Assembly: GCA_039806065.1 (NCBI GenBank) | Contig: JBDKJS010000215.1 | Location: forward strand, 1-38,670 | Source: JBDKJS01 sp039806065 | GTDB lineage: Bacteria; Bacteroidota; Bacteroidia; AKYH767-A; 2013-40CM-41-45 | DNA length: 38,670 nt | Direction of reading: 5' to 3' | Shown here: piece after piece, positions 7,926 through 16,451 of the stretch | How positions within the stretch are numbered: the stretch's first letter is position 1 | How the letters are laid out: each line of letters begins with the position of its first letter | Translations under genes and position numbers: made by a program | Notes under the pieces: model-generated | Database searches by the model: none | Told to the model about the DNA's origin: nothing | Seen by the model: the letters and a program-made list of their open reading frames with translations, nothing else

Positions 7926-8399
7926 TTACAAATGAGAAAATTCAGGTAAATGTTCTAAAAACTCGAAGTTAGCTTTAAGATGGTTAGGTTTTAGAATAAG
8001 ATGTTGTAAACCGTTCGTGATTAAAAATAATGAGGTTTTTAAAGATGCATCGTAGCGAGATGCTTGATCGGCCACCGCTTGATTAAGCGCTACAGTAGGA
8101 GCCTTACACTCAACCAATAACGCAGGTACTTTAAGCCTATTGAATACAACAATATCATACCTTCTGGTAAGGTCGTTGATTACGATTGTGCGCTCAATGC
8201 TTAAAAAACCGAGTGGATAATTCAATGTAAAATGAAGGTAGTGGATAACATGCTGCCGCACCCATTCTTCAGGAGTCAATACCACATACTTTTTTCTGGC
8301 GATGTCGAAAACTTTTATCGGTTCATTGGCATTATTACCGCGTTGTAGCTTAATATTGTATTTAGGAAAATTAAGCTTTTTAAAATTTGCCTCTCTCAT
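7926..8399 (-). CDS. Solitary HsdR-N-domain (PD-(D/E)xK nuclease-like) protein
   Basis: This 157-residue protein consists of only the type I restriction enzyme R-subunit N-terminal domain. FDIARKKYVVLTPEEWVRQH is the recognisable Bacteroidota signature, followed by ERTIV and then the nuclease-like core RRYDIVVFN...LLVECKAP, an Asp and ExK pair about 20 residues apart. Gln/Ala-rich helices and LFLITNGLQHLIL follow. There is no helicase or methylase and no HsdM/S neighbour, so this is not a restriction system as such. The start ATG (8397-8399) is 3 bp from the divergent AMP nucleosidase ATG. The gene is commonly found near holA in this phylum, as I recall, but its function is unknown. Confidence 0.85.
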   Translation of the reverse strand: MREANFKKLNFPKYNIKLQRGNNANEPIKVFDIARKKYVVLTPEEWVRQHVIHYLHFTLNYPLGFLSIERTIVINDLTRRYDIVVFNRLKVPALLVECKAPTVALNQAVADQASRYDASLKTSLFLITNGLQHLILKPNHLKANFEFLEHLPEFSHL

Positions 8400-8402
8400 T
8401 GC

Positions 8403-9173
8403 ATGAAGACTAAAAAAGAAATAGTAGAAAATTGGTTGCCTCGGTATACCGGAACAGAATTGGACAAATTTGGGAAATATATTTTACTTACCAATTTTGG
8501 TCTTTATGTTAAAATGTTTGCAGAATGGAATAATGTACCAGTCAATGGTCAGGACAAGCCGATGCCAAATGCTACCGCCAATGATATTACCTTTATCAAC
8601 TTCGGAATAGGCAGTCCAAATGCAGCCTTAATAATGGATTTGCTAAGCGCCATACAACCTAAGGCAGCCTTATTTTTGGGAAAATGTGGTGGATTAAAGA
8701 AAAAAAACAAGTTGGGCGATTTAATACTACCTCTAGCTGCGGTAAGAGGAGAAGGTACTAGTAACGATTACATGCCGCCAGAAGTGCCCGCCTTACCTTC
8801 TTTCAACTTACAAAAGGCAGTAAGTACCACCATTAGGAATTTTGATAATGATTACTGGACAGGAACAGTTTATAGCACCAACCGTAGGGTATGGGAATTT
8901 GACAAAGATTTTAAAAAGTATTTAGAGCGCACACGCTGTATGGCCATTGATATGGAGACAGCAACCATTTTCACTGCTGGATTTGCCAATAAAATTCCAT
9001 CTGGCGCATTGCTTTTAGTAAGCGATCAACCGATGATTAGCACCGGTGTAAAGACTGCTGAGAGTGACCAAAAGGTTACCTCTGATTTTGTGGAACGACA
9101 TGTAAAAATAGGAATAGCTTCCTTGAATGAGCTAATTAATAATGGATTAACTGTTAAGCATTTGAGATTTTAA
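8403..9173 (+). CDS. amn: AMP nucleosidase
   Basis: This 256-residue protein starts TKKEIVENWLPRYTGTELD and has the phosphorylase-fold motifs FGIGSPNAALIMDLL and LFLGKCGGLKKKNKLGDLILP, then MAIDMETATIFTAGF, the Glu-containing nucleoside-binding segment, and LLLVSDQP. It matches the short Bacteroidota form of AMP nucleosidase, which lacks the extra N-terminal domain of the E. coli enzyme. It hydrolyses AMP to adenine and ribose-5-phosphate. The ATG at 8403 is well supported by the conserved N-terminus. The gene leads the rightward series; holA follows after 13 bp. Because the divergent gene starts 3 bp away, its promoter must lie inside that gene. Confidence 0.88.
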   Translation: MKTKKEIVENWLPRYTGTELDKFGKYILLTNFGLYVKMFAEWNNVPVNGQDKPMPNATANDITFINFGIGSPNAALIMDLLSAIQPKAALFLGKCGGLKKKNKLGDLILPLAAVRGEGTSNDYMPPEVPALPSFNLQKAVSTTIRNFDNDYWTGTVYSTNRRVWEFDKDFKKYLERTRCMAIDMETATIFTAGFANKIPSGALLLVSDQPMISTGVKTAESDQKVTSDFVERHVKIGIASLNELINNGLTVKHLRF

Positions 9174-9186
9174 TATAATTACCTAA

Positions 9187-10260
9187 ATGACTTTCACCGA
9201 AATAATGCAAGATTTGAAGAAAGGGAAATACAGTCCTGTATATCTCTTGCATGGTGACGAAGCCTATTATATAGATAAAGTAGCCGACCACATAGAACAA
9301 AAGGTGCTACAAGATGGTGAAAGGGATTTTAACCAAACCATACTTTATGGGCGTGATGTTGACTTACTACAGCTAATCAGTATTGCTAAACGCTACCCAA
9401 TGGCTAGTCCATACCAAGTAATAATAGTAAAGGAAGCTCAAGATATAAAAGGATTATTAGGAAAAGATGATAGCGATGCCGAAGAGCCAGAACCTTTAAC
9501 GAAAGATAAAGACAAGAAGAAATCAAAAACCCCATTGCTAGATTATTTAGCGCAACCACAGCCCTCTACCATATTGGTATTTTGCTACAAACATAAAAAA
9601 GCCGATGCTCGAACTAAAATCTTCAAGGCAATAGAAAAAGTGGGCACTGTGCTACTATCGGCAAAATTATATGAAGATAAAATACCAAATTGGATAGAAA
9701 AATATTGTAGTGACCAAGGATTTACCATTGAGCCAAAAGCATCAGCATTGTTGAGTGCCTATGCAGGAGCCAATTTATCAAAACTTAGCAATGAACTGGA
9801 TAAATTATTTATCAACTTAAGAAAAGGTGATACTATCAATGCTGGTTTAATTGAACAATATATTGGAGTAAGCAAGGATTTTAATGTTTTTGAACTCAGT
9901 TCGGCTTTGCTCTCGCGCGATATTACAAAAGCAAACAAGATTATCAATTATTTCGGTGCCAATCCTAAAAGCGGTCCAATGCCAATGGTACTACCAGTAG
10001 TTTTTTCTAATTTTATAAAATTACTTAAATACCAAAATCTTCCAGATAAAAATGCTAGGCAGGCAAGTGCAGCACTAGGTATCAATGAATATTTCATAAA
10101 AGAATATGCTGAGGCTTCAAAAAAATACAGTGTAAGTAAAATAGTAAACATTATAAGTATGCTCCGTGACTATGATCTTAAAAGCAAAGGGGTGAATAAC
10201 ATTGGCACCATGCCAGATAGTGAATTGATGCGTGAATTAGTTTTTAAAATAGTACATTAA
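9187..10260 (+). CDS. holA: DNA polymerase III delta subunit
   Basis: This 357-residue protein has the HolA layout. The N-terminal segment PVYLLHGDEAYYIDKVADHIE is the degenerate P-loop region of the clamp-loader delta subunit. It is followed by RYPMASPYQVIIVKEAQ, a charged Lys/Asp-rich linker about residues 94-120 that lengthens the protein slightly over E. coli HolA (343), LDYLAQPQPSTILVF, and a helical C-terminus with LSNELDKLFI and DFNVFELSSALLSRD. The delta subunit opens the beta sliding clamp during loading. It sits between the AMP nucleosidase (13 bp) and the EVE gene (2 bp), so co-transcription is likely. Confidence in the family is high. Confidence 0.92.
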   Translation: MTFTEIMQDLKKGKYSPVYLLHGDEAYYIDKVADHIEQKVLQDGERDFNQTILYGRDVDLLQLISIAKRYPMASPYQVIIVKEAQDIKGLLGKDDSDAEEPEPLTKDKDKKKSKTPLLDYLAQPQPSTILVFCYKHKKADARTKIFKAIEKVGTVLLSAKLYEDKIPNWIEKYCSDQGFTIEPKASALLSAYAGANLSKLSNELDKLFINLRKGDTINAGLIEQYIGVSKDFNVFELSSALLSRDITKANKIINYFGANPKSGPMPMVLPVVFSNFIKLLKYQNLPDKNARQASAALGINEYFIKEYAEASKKYSVSKIVNIISMLRDYDLKSKGVNNIGTMPDSELMRELVFKIVH

Positions 10261-10262
10261 GC

Positions 10263-10682
10263 ATGAAGCAATACTGGTTAGTAAAATCAGAACCCTCCAA
10301 CTACAGTTGGCAGCAATTTTTAAAGGATAAAAAAACATATTGGGATGGCGTACGCAACTATGCTGCACGAAATCATTTAAAAAACATGCGTGTGGACGAT
10401 TTGGTACTCTTTTACCACAGTAATGAAGGATTAGAAGTGGTGGGAATAGCGATTGTAACCAAAACCTTTTACCAAGATCCTACCACAGAAGAAACTGCAT
10501 GGGTTGCAGTAGATTTAAAACCATTAAAAACATTAACTCAACCCGTAAAGTTGGCCACCTTGAAACAAAATGCGTTATTAAAAGACATCGGCCTAATTAA
10601 AATAGGAAGGTTAAGTGTTATGCCACTATCTCCATTAGAATTTAATACCATCATTGAAATGGGCCAAACAGCATTAACATGA
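10263..10682 (+). CDS. EVE-domain (modified-base-binding) protein
   Basis: This 139-residue protein is essentially one EVE domain. It has WLVKSEPSNYSWQQF at the N-terminus, WDGVRNYAARNHLKNMRVDDLVLFYHSN, and VVGIAIVTKTFYQDPT, the hallmarks of the thymocyte-nuclear-protein-1 type. The fold is related to YTH/PUA-like domains and is thought to bind modified bases in DNA or RNA; its cellular role in most bacteria is not known. It starts 2 bp after holA and its TGA overlaps the ATG of ccmB by 4 bp (ATGA), indicating translational coupling. Confidence 0.9.
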   Translation: MKQYWLVKSEPSNYSWQQFLKDKKTYWDGVRNYAARNHLKNMRVDDLVLFYHSNEGLEVVGIAIVTKTFYQDPTTEETAWVAVDLKPLKTLTQPVKLATLKQNALLKDIGLIKIGRLSVMPLSPLEFNTIIEMGQTALT

Positions 10683-11335
10683 CAGCCCCCACACTCCACT
10701 TACTCAAACACTATTTAAAACTAGAATATAAAAGTAAAGCAACCATTAGTGGCCTAATCATTTATGCTGCAGCTTCGGTGTTTATTTGCAACCTAGTATT
10801 TAATCAGAGCATTAATAGTGCCACCTGGAATGCCTTACTTTGGATTATTTTGCTCTTCATTTGCATGAATGCATCTGTAAAAAGTTTTAACCATGAAAAT
10901 AGTTATCGTTTTTTACTCTATTACCAATTAGTGGCACCAAACACCATTATAAAAGCCAAGATTGTGCATAGTACAGCCATTATGGTTTTACTAGCTTTGG
11001 TTACTTTAGGCTGCTATAGTTTCATGTTAGGCAATCCTGTAAATAATAATGTACTATACATAACTACTCTCGTGCTTGGGTGTTTTGGATTGGCTACCAC
11101 ACTCACGCTCATAGCTGCCCTTAGCAGTAAGGCAGGTATTGGCCCAGGAATGATGGCTGTACTAGGTTTTCCGGTTATCATACCTCAATTGATGGCTAGT
11201 ATAAAACTTAGTAAAATGGCGATGGATGGATTAGATTGGAGTGTGAGCTATAGATACCTCATTATATTGATAGCATTAAATATTATAAGTGTATCATTAA
11301 GTCTAATTTTGTTTCCATTTATCTGGAAAGACTGA
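10679..11335 (+). CDS. ccmB: Heme exporter permease CcmB
   Basis: This 218-residue integral membrane protein has six predicted hydrophobic segments and the CcmB-like order of features: an N-terminal LKLEYKSKATISGLIIYAAASVF, central FNHENSYRFLLYYQLVAPNTIIKAK, and a C-terminal GFPVIIPQL motif. CcmB is the membrane partner of the CcmA ATPase in the system that releases holo-CcmE for cytochrome c maturation. The matching ccmA is not in this window. The gene overlaps the EVE gene by 4 bp and precedes ccmC by 65 bp. The arrangement with ccmC-F makes the identity firm despite low motif content. Confidence 0.88.
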   Translation: MTAPTLHLLKHYLKLEYKSKATISGLIIYAAASVFICNLVFNQSINSATWNALLWIILLFICMNASVKSFNHENSYRFLLYYQLVAPNTIIKAKIVHSTAIMVLLALVTLGCYSFMLGNPVNNNVLYITTLVLGCFGLATTLTLIAALSSKAGIGPGMMAVLGFPVIIPQLMASIKLSKMAMDGLDWSVSYRYLIILIALNIISVSLSLILFPFIWKD

Positions 11336-11367
11336 CTGCCTATTTAACCAATGCTCAAGATAATTTA

Positions 11368-11375
11368 TAAATTTG
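11368..11375 (+). promoter_or_regulatory. Candidate -7 element upstream of ccmC
   Basis: TAAATTTG is an exact TAnnTTTG match 25 nt before the ccmC ATG, in the only sizeable gap (65 bp) between the EVE/ccmB pair and the rest of the ccm genes. No TTTG lies at -33, and such 8-mers occur by chance in AT-rich DNA, so this is tentative. Confidence 0.3.
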
Positions 11376-11400
11376 CAAATGACTTCAGAAAAACTATACA

Positions 11401-12054
11401 ATGATTAAATGGTGGAAAATATTGGCAATAATTTTAGTATCCGGAAGTGCTGTAGCTGGCCTCTTGATACCTGTACCTCGAATGCCAATTTTAAATGAGA
11501 CCATAAGGAATTTGTTCTTCCATGTGCCCATGTGGTTTGCCATGATGTACCTATTGGTTGCAAGTTTGATTTTAAGCATAAAATATTTACGAAACAATGA
11601 ACTTAATACGGATGCAGCCGCTTCGGCTAATGCTCAAGTAGGCATTTTATTTGGAGTGCTAGGAATTATAACCGGTAGCCTTTGGGCTAAATATACATGG
11701 GGCACGTGGTGGACTAATGATGTAAAGCTCAATGGAGCAGCCGCCACACTGTTCGTGTACACAGCTTATTATTTGCTTCGTACTGCTATTGAAGATGAAA
11801 CAAGAAGAGCACGCCTATCAGCAGTTTATAGTATTTTCGCCTTCTCGATAATGATAGTATTGCTTTGGGTATTACCAAGGCTCCAAAGCAGCGACTCTCT
11901 GCATCCAGGAAATGGCGGTAATCCAGCATTCAAACAATATGATCTTGACAACAATATGCGATTGGTTTTCTACCCGGCTGTAATTGGTTGGATTTTATTG
12001 GCAGCATGGATAGCTGAGATTCAAACAAAAATCAATAAACTTTCACAACAATGA
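11401..12054 (+). CDS. ccmC: Cytochrome c maturation protein CcmC
   Basis: This 217-residue membrane protein has about six transmembrane segments. The family's tryptophan-rich loop is seen as WGTWWTNDVKLNGAA near residues 100-114. Candidate axial heme ligands are His41 (FFHVPMWF) and His168 (SDSLHPG), on either side of that loop as in other CcmC proteins. CcmC attaches heme to CcmE on the periplasmic side of the inner membrane. Its stop overlaps the start of the ccmD-like gene by 4 bp. Confidence 0.92.
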   Translation: MIKWWKILAIILVSGSAVAGLLIPVPRMPILNETIRNLFFHVPMWFAMMYLLVASLILSIKYLRNNELNTDAAASANAQVGILFGVLGIITGSLWAKYTWGTWWTNDVKLNGAAATLFVYTAYYLLRTAIEDETRRARLSAVYSIFAFSIMIVLLWVLPRLQSSDSLHPGNGGNPAFKQYDLDNNMRLVFYPAVIGWILLAAWIAEIQTKINKLSQQ

Positions 12055-12257
12055 AAAAACGTTACACCTTCCTAATAATTTTTTTGTTCAACTTCATTTC
12101 TCAACCAACCTATGCACAAGATGCTGTAATCATGGCCGACACCATGCGGAGTGAAGGTAAAATTTATGTGGTGGTAGGGGCAATTGTAATCATTCTTGGT
12201 GGACTCTTTACCTACCTTGTAAGATTAGACCGCAAGGTGAACAAACTCAAGCAATAA
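12051..12257 (+). CDS. ccmD: CcmD-like small membrane protein
   Basis: This 68-residue protein has an N-terminal signal-like segment (residues 5-22, ending TYAQ), a short periplasmic stretch with MADTMRSEGKIYVVV, one transmembrane helix (VVGAIVIILGGLFTYLV) and a basic tail, RLDRKVNKLKQ. Size, single helix, basic tail and position between ccmC and ccmE fit CcmD, which stabilises the CcmABC-CcmE complex. The extra signal-like segment is seen in Bacteroidota versions as I recall them. It overlaps ccmC by 4 bp. Confidence 0.78.
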   Translation: MKKRYTFLIIFLFNFISQPTYAQDAVIMADTMRSEGKIYVVVGAIVIILGGLFTYLVRLDRKVNKLKQ

Positions 12258-12303
12258 AAAGGCTAAACTTTATTGGTTCGTGCTTAATGTTTACATTTGA
12301 AGC

Positions 12304-12708
12304 ATGAAAACTTCTCACATCATTGCCTTGCTAATGATTGCAGCGGCATTGGCAGCCATCTACTCTACTTTTGCTGATAGTAGCACTTATGCAAGCATTG
12401 CTGAAGCTAAAGCTGATCCATCGAAAACTTTTCATGTAGTTGGTAAATTAATGAAGGATTTACCACAAATTTATGACCCACAAACAAATCCAAATCTATT
12501 CTCTTTTCACATTAAAGATAACAAAGGCGAATCAGTTAGGGTACTTTTAAACAAAGCTAAACCGCAAGATTTTGAACAATCGGAACAGATTGTGGTCATA
12601 GGAAAAATAGTTAACCAAGATTTTATTGCTAATGATATCTTAATGAAGTGCCCAAGTAAATACAGTAATGAAGAAGCGAAAGCAAAAGCTCTTCAAGGAA
12701 GTATGTGA
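12304..12708 (+). CDS. ccmE: Heme chaperone CcmE, cysteine (CxxxY) type
   Basis: This 134-residue protein has one N-terminal transmembrane helix (about residues 5-21) and a periplasmic OB-fold domain with the segments FHVVGKLMKD, LFSFHIKDNKGESVRVLLN and QIVVIGKIVNQDFIANDILMKCPSKY. In E. coli CcmE heme binds covalently to the His of HxxxY. Here the equivalent motif is CxxxY, Cys116 to Tyr120 (CPSKY), the variant described in Desulfovibrio and archaea. It receives heme from CcmC and passes it to CcmF. Its stop TGA lies at 12706-12708; ccmF begins 62 bp later. Confidence 0.9.
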   Translation: MKTSHIIALLMIAAALAAIYSTFADSSTYASIAEAKADPSKTFHVVGKLMKDLPQIYDPQTNPNLFSFHIKDNKGESVRVLLNKAKPQDFEQSEQIVVIGKIVNQDFIANDILMKCPSKYSNEEAKAKALQGSM

Positions 12709-12770
12709 TATTTACCTTCCACTTCACTAGATTAAATCAAATTAATAAACTTCAAATTTTAATATTCTTA

Positions 12771-15197
12771 ATGCAGGACTCCATTCAATACATAGGCGAA
12801 CAACCTCTTTTCGGAATAATAGGCAATTTACTTATCGCCATTGCATTCAGTTGTGCAATGGTAGCTGCAATTGGATATTTTTATTGGATGCGCAGTGGAG
12901 ACATTATATGGAAAAAGTTTTCTAGAAGTTTTTTTTACATCCATACGCTAAGCATTGTTAGCATATTCATATTATTGATGTACCTTATTCTCAACCATAG
13001 ATTTGAATATCACTATGTATGGGAACACAGCAATGAAGAAATGCCTTTAAAATATATTTTTGCATGCATTTGGGAAGGCCAGGAAGGAAGTTTTTTACTT
13101 TGGCTATTTTGGCATGCTATTATAGGGTTATTGGTAATCTATCGCACTAAAACATGGGAAGCGGGAGTAATGATGGTCCTAAGCCTGATACAAATTTTTT
13201 TAAGTTCCATGTTGCTAGGAATTATTATTTGGGGTGATCAAAAAATAGGGACTAATCCTTTCGGTTTGCTACGCAACGATCCTTCGTTTGCCAATCTCCC
13301 CTTTATAAAAATGCCTGATTACTTACAACATATTAAGGGCAATGGCCTAAACCCATTGCTTCAAAATTATTGGATGACCATCCACCCCCCTACACTTTTT
13401 CTTGGATTTGCACTCACAGCTATACCTTTTTGTTTTGCAATCAGTGGATTCATCCAAAAAAAATACACTGAGTGGATAGTACCGGCCATAAGCTGGACCT
13501 TCACCGCAGTATTAGTTTTAGGTATAGGTATATTAATGGGTGCAGCCTGGGCTTATGAATCATTAAGTTTTGGAGGGTTCTGGGCATGGGACCCTGTGGA
13601 AAATGCATCGCTAGTTCCCTGGATGACATTAGTAGCTGCAGCACATGTAATGCTAATCTACAAAAGTCGAAAAACTACAGTGCTCAGCAGCTTTATACTA
13701 GCCACCATAAGTTTTGTTTTAGTAGTATATTCTACTTTTCTAACTAGAAGTGGTATTCTGGGTGACACTTCTGTACACGCATTCACTGACCTAGGCATGA
13801 ACCTGCAATTAGAAGTTTTTCTGTTTTTCTTTTTAGGATTAATGATTTTCCAACTAATCAAAAATTTTAATAAATTAAATTTATCAAACGTAGAAGAGTC
13901 ATTTAGTAGTCGAGAATTTTGGATGTTTGTTGGCGTATTATTACTGATAATTGGAGCTATACAAATAACCTTTCAAACCTCGCTCCCTGTAATCAATAAA
14001 TTATTTAATACTAAATTAGCACCCGCTGCTGATGTAATAGATAGTTATAACAAATGGCAATTACCCATTGCAGCATTATTACTCCTCTTAATAGCTATAA
14101 CACAATTTTTCAACTACAAAAATAGTGATATCAAAAATGTAAGTAGGAAGCTATTGATTCCAGCACTCTTAAGCTTTGCACTTGTCTTGATAAGCTATTG
14201 CACACTTGGAAATAATTATCGGTTACATTACTACATCCTACTCTTTTCAGCTTGCTTTGCTGCATTAGCTAATACACACTATATAATCAATGTATTGAAA
14301 GGAAAAATAAAATTCAGCGGTTCTTCAGTAGCACATATTGGCTTTGCATTAATCATGCTAGGAGCCCTAATAAGTAATTCAAGAAAAGAAACTATCTCTC
14401 AAAATTTCAAAAATATTAATTTAGGAAAAGATTTTCCTAATTCTGAAAATATTATGATCGAAAACAGGATAGACACTTTGCCCATGGGTGGCTATTATGT
14501 GGTGTATGAACAAGCTCGCAAAGAAGGTTATAATCTTTATTATGATGTTGCATATTTCAATCAAAATTTGAATGGCGAAAAAGAAAAAGCTTTTACCCTA
14601 TCTCCTATTTTACAACTTAATGAACGCATGGGAAATGTGGCTGAACCCAGTACAAAGCGATTTTGGAACAAGGACATTTATACACATCTTACTTATGTAG
14701 AATTAAATGAAAAGGAAGATAAAAGTAATGACCCTTACCAAACCGCAAAGGAAGCCATCATGGCCATAGGTGATACCTTCATCACTTCTAATAGTTTTGT
14801 AATTTTACAAGGATTGAATAAAAATATTGATAAAGCCAAATTAAATTTGAATGAACAAGATTTAGCAGTGGGGGCTAAATTAATGATTGAAAATGTTAAC
14901 CGAGTGAAATTTAATGCAGAACCGCTCTTTGTAATTCGAGACTTTATGTCATACAGTCAAGAGGCGATGGTAGATAGCCTTGGATTAAAAATTGCATTCA
15001 GTAAAATTGATCCTCAGAGCGGTAAAATCACGCTTAATATAAGTGAATTAAAATCAAACAAAAAGGATTTTATTATCATGAAAGCTATTGTCTTTCCTTA
15101 CATCAACATATTATGGTTAGGGTGTATATTACTTATAGTTGGCAGCATCATTGCAATTAGGCAAAGAATAAAATTAACGAGCAAAAATCTTGAATAA
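12771..15197 (+). CDS. ccmF: Cytochrome c heme lyase subunit CcmF
   Basis: This 808-residue polytopic membrane protein contains the WWD-type heme-handling loop seen as GGFWAWDPVENASLVPWM. Upstream are EGQEGSFLLWLFWHAI and NYWMTIHPPTLFLGF with conserved His, and downstream STFLTRSGILGDTSVHAF, all diagnostic of CcmF/CcsA-type heme lyases. A large C-terminal periplasmic domain and a final transmembrane helix follow. The frame is open back to a GTG at 12705 overlapping the ccmE stop, but the ATG at 12771 begins the conserved N-terminus (YIGEQPLFGIIGN). It transfers heme from CcmE to apocytochromes. No ccmG or ccmH follows; the next gene overlaps by 8 bp. Confidence 0.93.
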   Translation: MQDSIQYIGEQPLFGIIGNLLIAIAFSCAMVAAIGYFYWMRSGDIIWKKFSRSFFYIHTLSIVSIFILLMYLILNHRFEYHYVWEHSNEEMPLKYIFACIWEGQEGSFLLWLFWHAIIGLLVIYRTKTWEAGVMMVLSLIQIFLSSMLLGIIIWGDQKIGTNPFGLLRNDPSFANLPFIKMPDYLQHIKGNGLNPLLQNYWMTIHPPTLFLGFALTAIPFCFAISGFIQKKYTEWIVPAISWTFTAVLVLGIGILMGAAWAYESLSFGGFWAWDPVENASLVPWMTLVAAAHVMLIYKSRKTTVLSSFILATISFVLVVYSTFLTRSGILGDTSVHAFTDLGMNLQLEVFLFFFLGLMIFQLIKNFNKLNLSNVEESFSSREFWMFVGVLLLIIGAIQITFQTSLPVINKLFNTKLAPAADVIDSYNKWQLPIAALLLLLIAITQFFNYKNSDIKNVSRKLLIPALLSFALVLISYCTLGNNYRLHYYILLFSACFAALANTHYIINVLKGKIKFSGSSVAHIGFALIMLGALISNSRKETISQNFKNINLGKDFPNSENIMIENRIDTLPMGGYYVVYEQARKEGYNLYYDVAYFNQNLNGEKEKAFTLSPILQLNERMGNVAEPSTKRFWNKDIYTHLTYVELNEKEDKSNDPYQTAKEAIMAIGDTFITSNSFVILQGLNKNIDKAKLNLNEQDLAVGAKLMIENVNRVKFNAEPLFVIRDFMSYSQEAMVDSLGLKIAFSKIDPQSGKITLNISELKSNKKDFIIMKAIVFPYINILWLGCILLIVGSIIAIRQRIKLTSKNLE

Positions 15198-15960
15198 GCC
15201 TTTTTCAAAAATAGGAATAATAGGAAGTGGCAATGTGGCTACAGCATTGGCTATAGAATTAAAAGCTAAGGGATATAACATAACCGAAATTTATAGTCGC
15301 AAAAAGGCAAATGCTGAAATACTAGCAAAAAAAATTGGAGCAAGAGTAATAGAAGATCTTGCGGAACTGAATCCACAGCTTGATTTAGTAATCATAGCCG
15401 TGACAGATGATGCCATAGCACCAATTGTAAGTAAAATAAAAAAAACTATTAAATCAATTGTTCACACTTCTGGAAGCGTAGCATTATCGGCAATTAAGAA
15501 GGGCAATGAAAATTATGGTGTATTTTATCCACTTCAAACATTTTCAAAAAAGCGAAAAGTAGATTTTAAAAAAATTCCATTTTGCATAGAGGCCAATAAT
15601 GCTAAACTGCTCAGAAAATTAAGGCTATTGGCTAAATCTATTGGCGGAGAAGCTTTTGAATTATCAAGCAAGCAACGGCTTCAGGTGCATTTAGCAGCTG
15701 TAATTACCAATAATTTTACCAACCATTTACTACATATTTCCCAATTCATTTTAAAGAGAAATGGATTGCCTTCCAAAATTTTATACCCTCTATTGTGTGA
15801 AACAATCGAAAAAGCCGTTAAAATTGGGCCAGCTAAAAGTCAAACGGGACCAGCAATACGTGGTGACTCAAGCACAATAAAAAAACATTTAGGCTTATTA
15901 CCCAAGGCTCATCAAAAAGATATCTATATAGCAATTACTAAATCAATTCAATCCCTATGA
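15190..15960 (+). CDS. DUF2520 / Rossmann-like domain protein
   Basis: This 256-residue protein begins with a dinucleotide-binding motif, KIGIIGSGNVATALAIEL (GxGxxA), followed by LDLVIIAVTDDAIAPIV and VHTSGSVAL. Its C-terminal helical half has FYPLQTFSK and LAAVITNNFTNHLL, matching the DUF2520 family related to NADP-dependent oxidoreductases (F420/ProC/KPR-like). The reaction is unknown. The only plausible start is the TTG at 15190, because the Rossmann glycine motif begins within a few residues and no ATG or GTG lies between; it overlaps the ccmF stop by 8 bp, suggesting coupling. It overlaps the following phosphatase gene by 4 bp. Confidence 0.85.
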   Translation: MNKPFSKIGIIGSGNVATALAIELKAKGYNITEIYSRKKANAEILAKKIGARVIEDLAELNPQLDLVIIAVTDDAIAPIVSKIKKTIKSIVHTSGSVALSAIKKGNENYGVFYPLQTFSKKRKVDFKKIPFCIEANNAKLLRKLRLLAKSIGGEAFELSSKQRLQVHLAAVITNNFTNHLLHISQFILKRNGLPSKILYPLLCETIEKAVKIGPAKSQTGPAIRGDSSTIKKHLGLLPKAHQKDIYIAITKSIQSL

Positions 15961-16451
15961 ACTTTAAAGAAAGGTTGCAAAAAATTAAACTTTTTATCTT
16001 TGATATGGATGGAGTGCTTACGAATGGAACGCTACTGGTCACAGAAAATGAGCTTCACCGAACCATGAACATTAAGGATGGATATGCTATGGCGCATGCA
16101 ATAAGAAATGGTTATGAAATGGCAATAATCAGCGGTGGCCACAGTTCTAGTGCCGAACAAAGATTCAAAAAACTTGGTTTGAAAAATGTTTTCATGGGCG
16201 TAGAGAATAAAAAAGACATTCTAATGCAATTATTAAAGGACTTGGGCCTTTCTTATGATAATACACTCTATATGGGCGATGACATGCCCGATCTACCTTG
16301 CATGAAATTAGTAAGTGTACCATGCGCACCATATGATGCTTGTTCAGAAGTTTTAGAAACTGCATGTTATGTTTCACCAAAACGTGGTGGCGAAGGTTGT
16401 GTTCGCGATGTAATAGAACAAGTACTAAAATTACATGGCAAATGGGCATAA
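15957..16451 (+). CDS. KdsC-like HAD phosphatase
   Basis: This 164-residue HAD-superfamily protein of the C0 type (no cap domain) resembles 3-deoxy-D-manno-octulosonate-8-phosphate phosphatase. Motif I is FIFDMDGVLTNG with Asp16 and Asp18, motif II is IISGG near residues 57-61, and motif IV is MGDDMPDLP with Asp108/109. KdsC acts in Kdo synthesis for lipopolysaccharide and works as a tetramer. Related enzymes act on other sugar acids such as KDN-9-phosphate, so the exact substrate is inferred. It overlaps the DUF2520 gene by 4 bp and the UbiA gene by 10 bp. Confidence 0.85.
   Translation: MNFKERLQKIKLFIFDMDGVLTNGTLLVTENELHRTMNIKDGYAMAHAIRNGYEMAIISGGHSSSAEQRFKKLGLKNVFMGVENKKDILMQLLKDLGLSYDNTLYMGDDMPDLPCMKLVSVPCAPYDACSEVLETACYVSPKRGGEGCVRDVIEQVLKLHGKWA

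Noticed and set aside
12292..12299. TACATTTG, an exact TAnnTTTG match directly before ccmE
   Set aside because: Only 4 nt separate it from the ATG, so it would make a leaderless mRNA; chance matches are frequent in this AT-rich DNA.
12705..12770. GTG start of ccmF overlapping the ccmE stop
   Set aside because: The extra 22 residues are not part of the usual CcmF N-terminus, which begins at the ATG at 12771.
16340..16441. N-terminal extension of the UbiA gene by 34 residues
   Set aside because: The extension lies in the KdsC-like gene in another frame and reads as a Cys/Arg/Trp-rich shadow, unlike UbiA N-termini.
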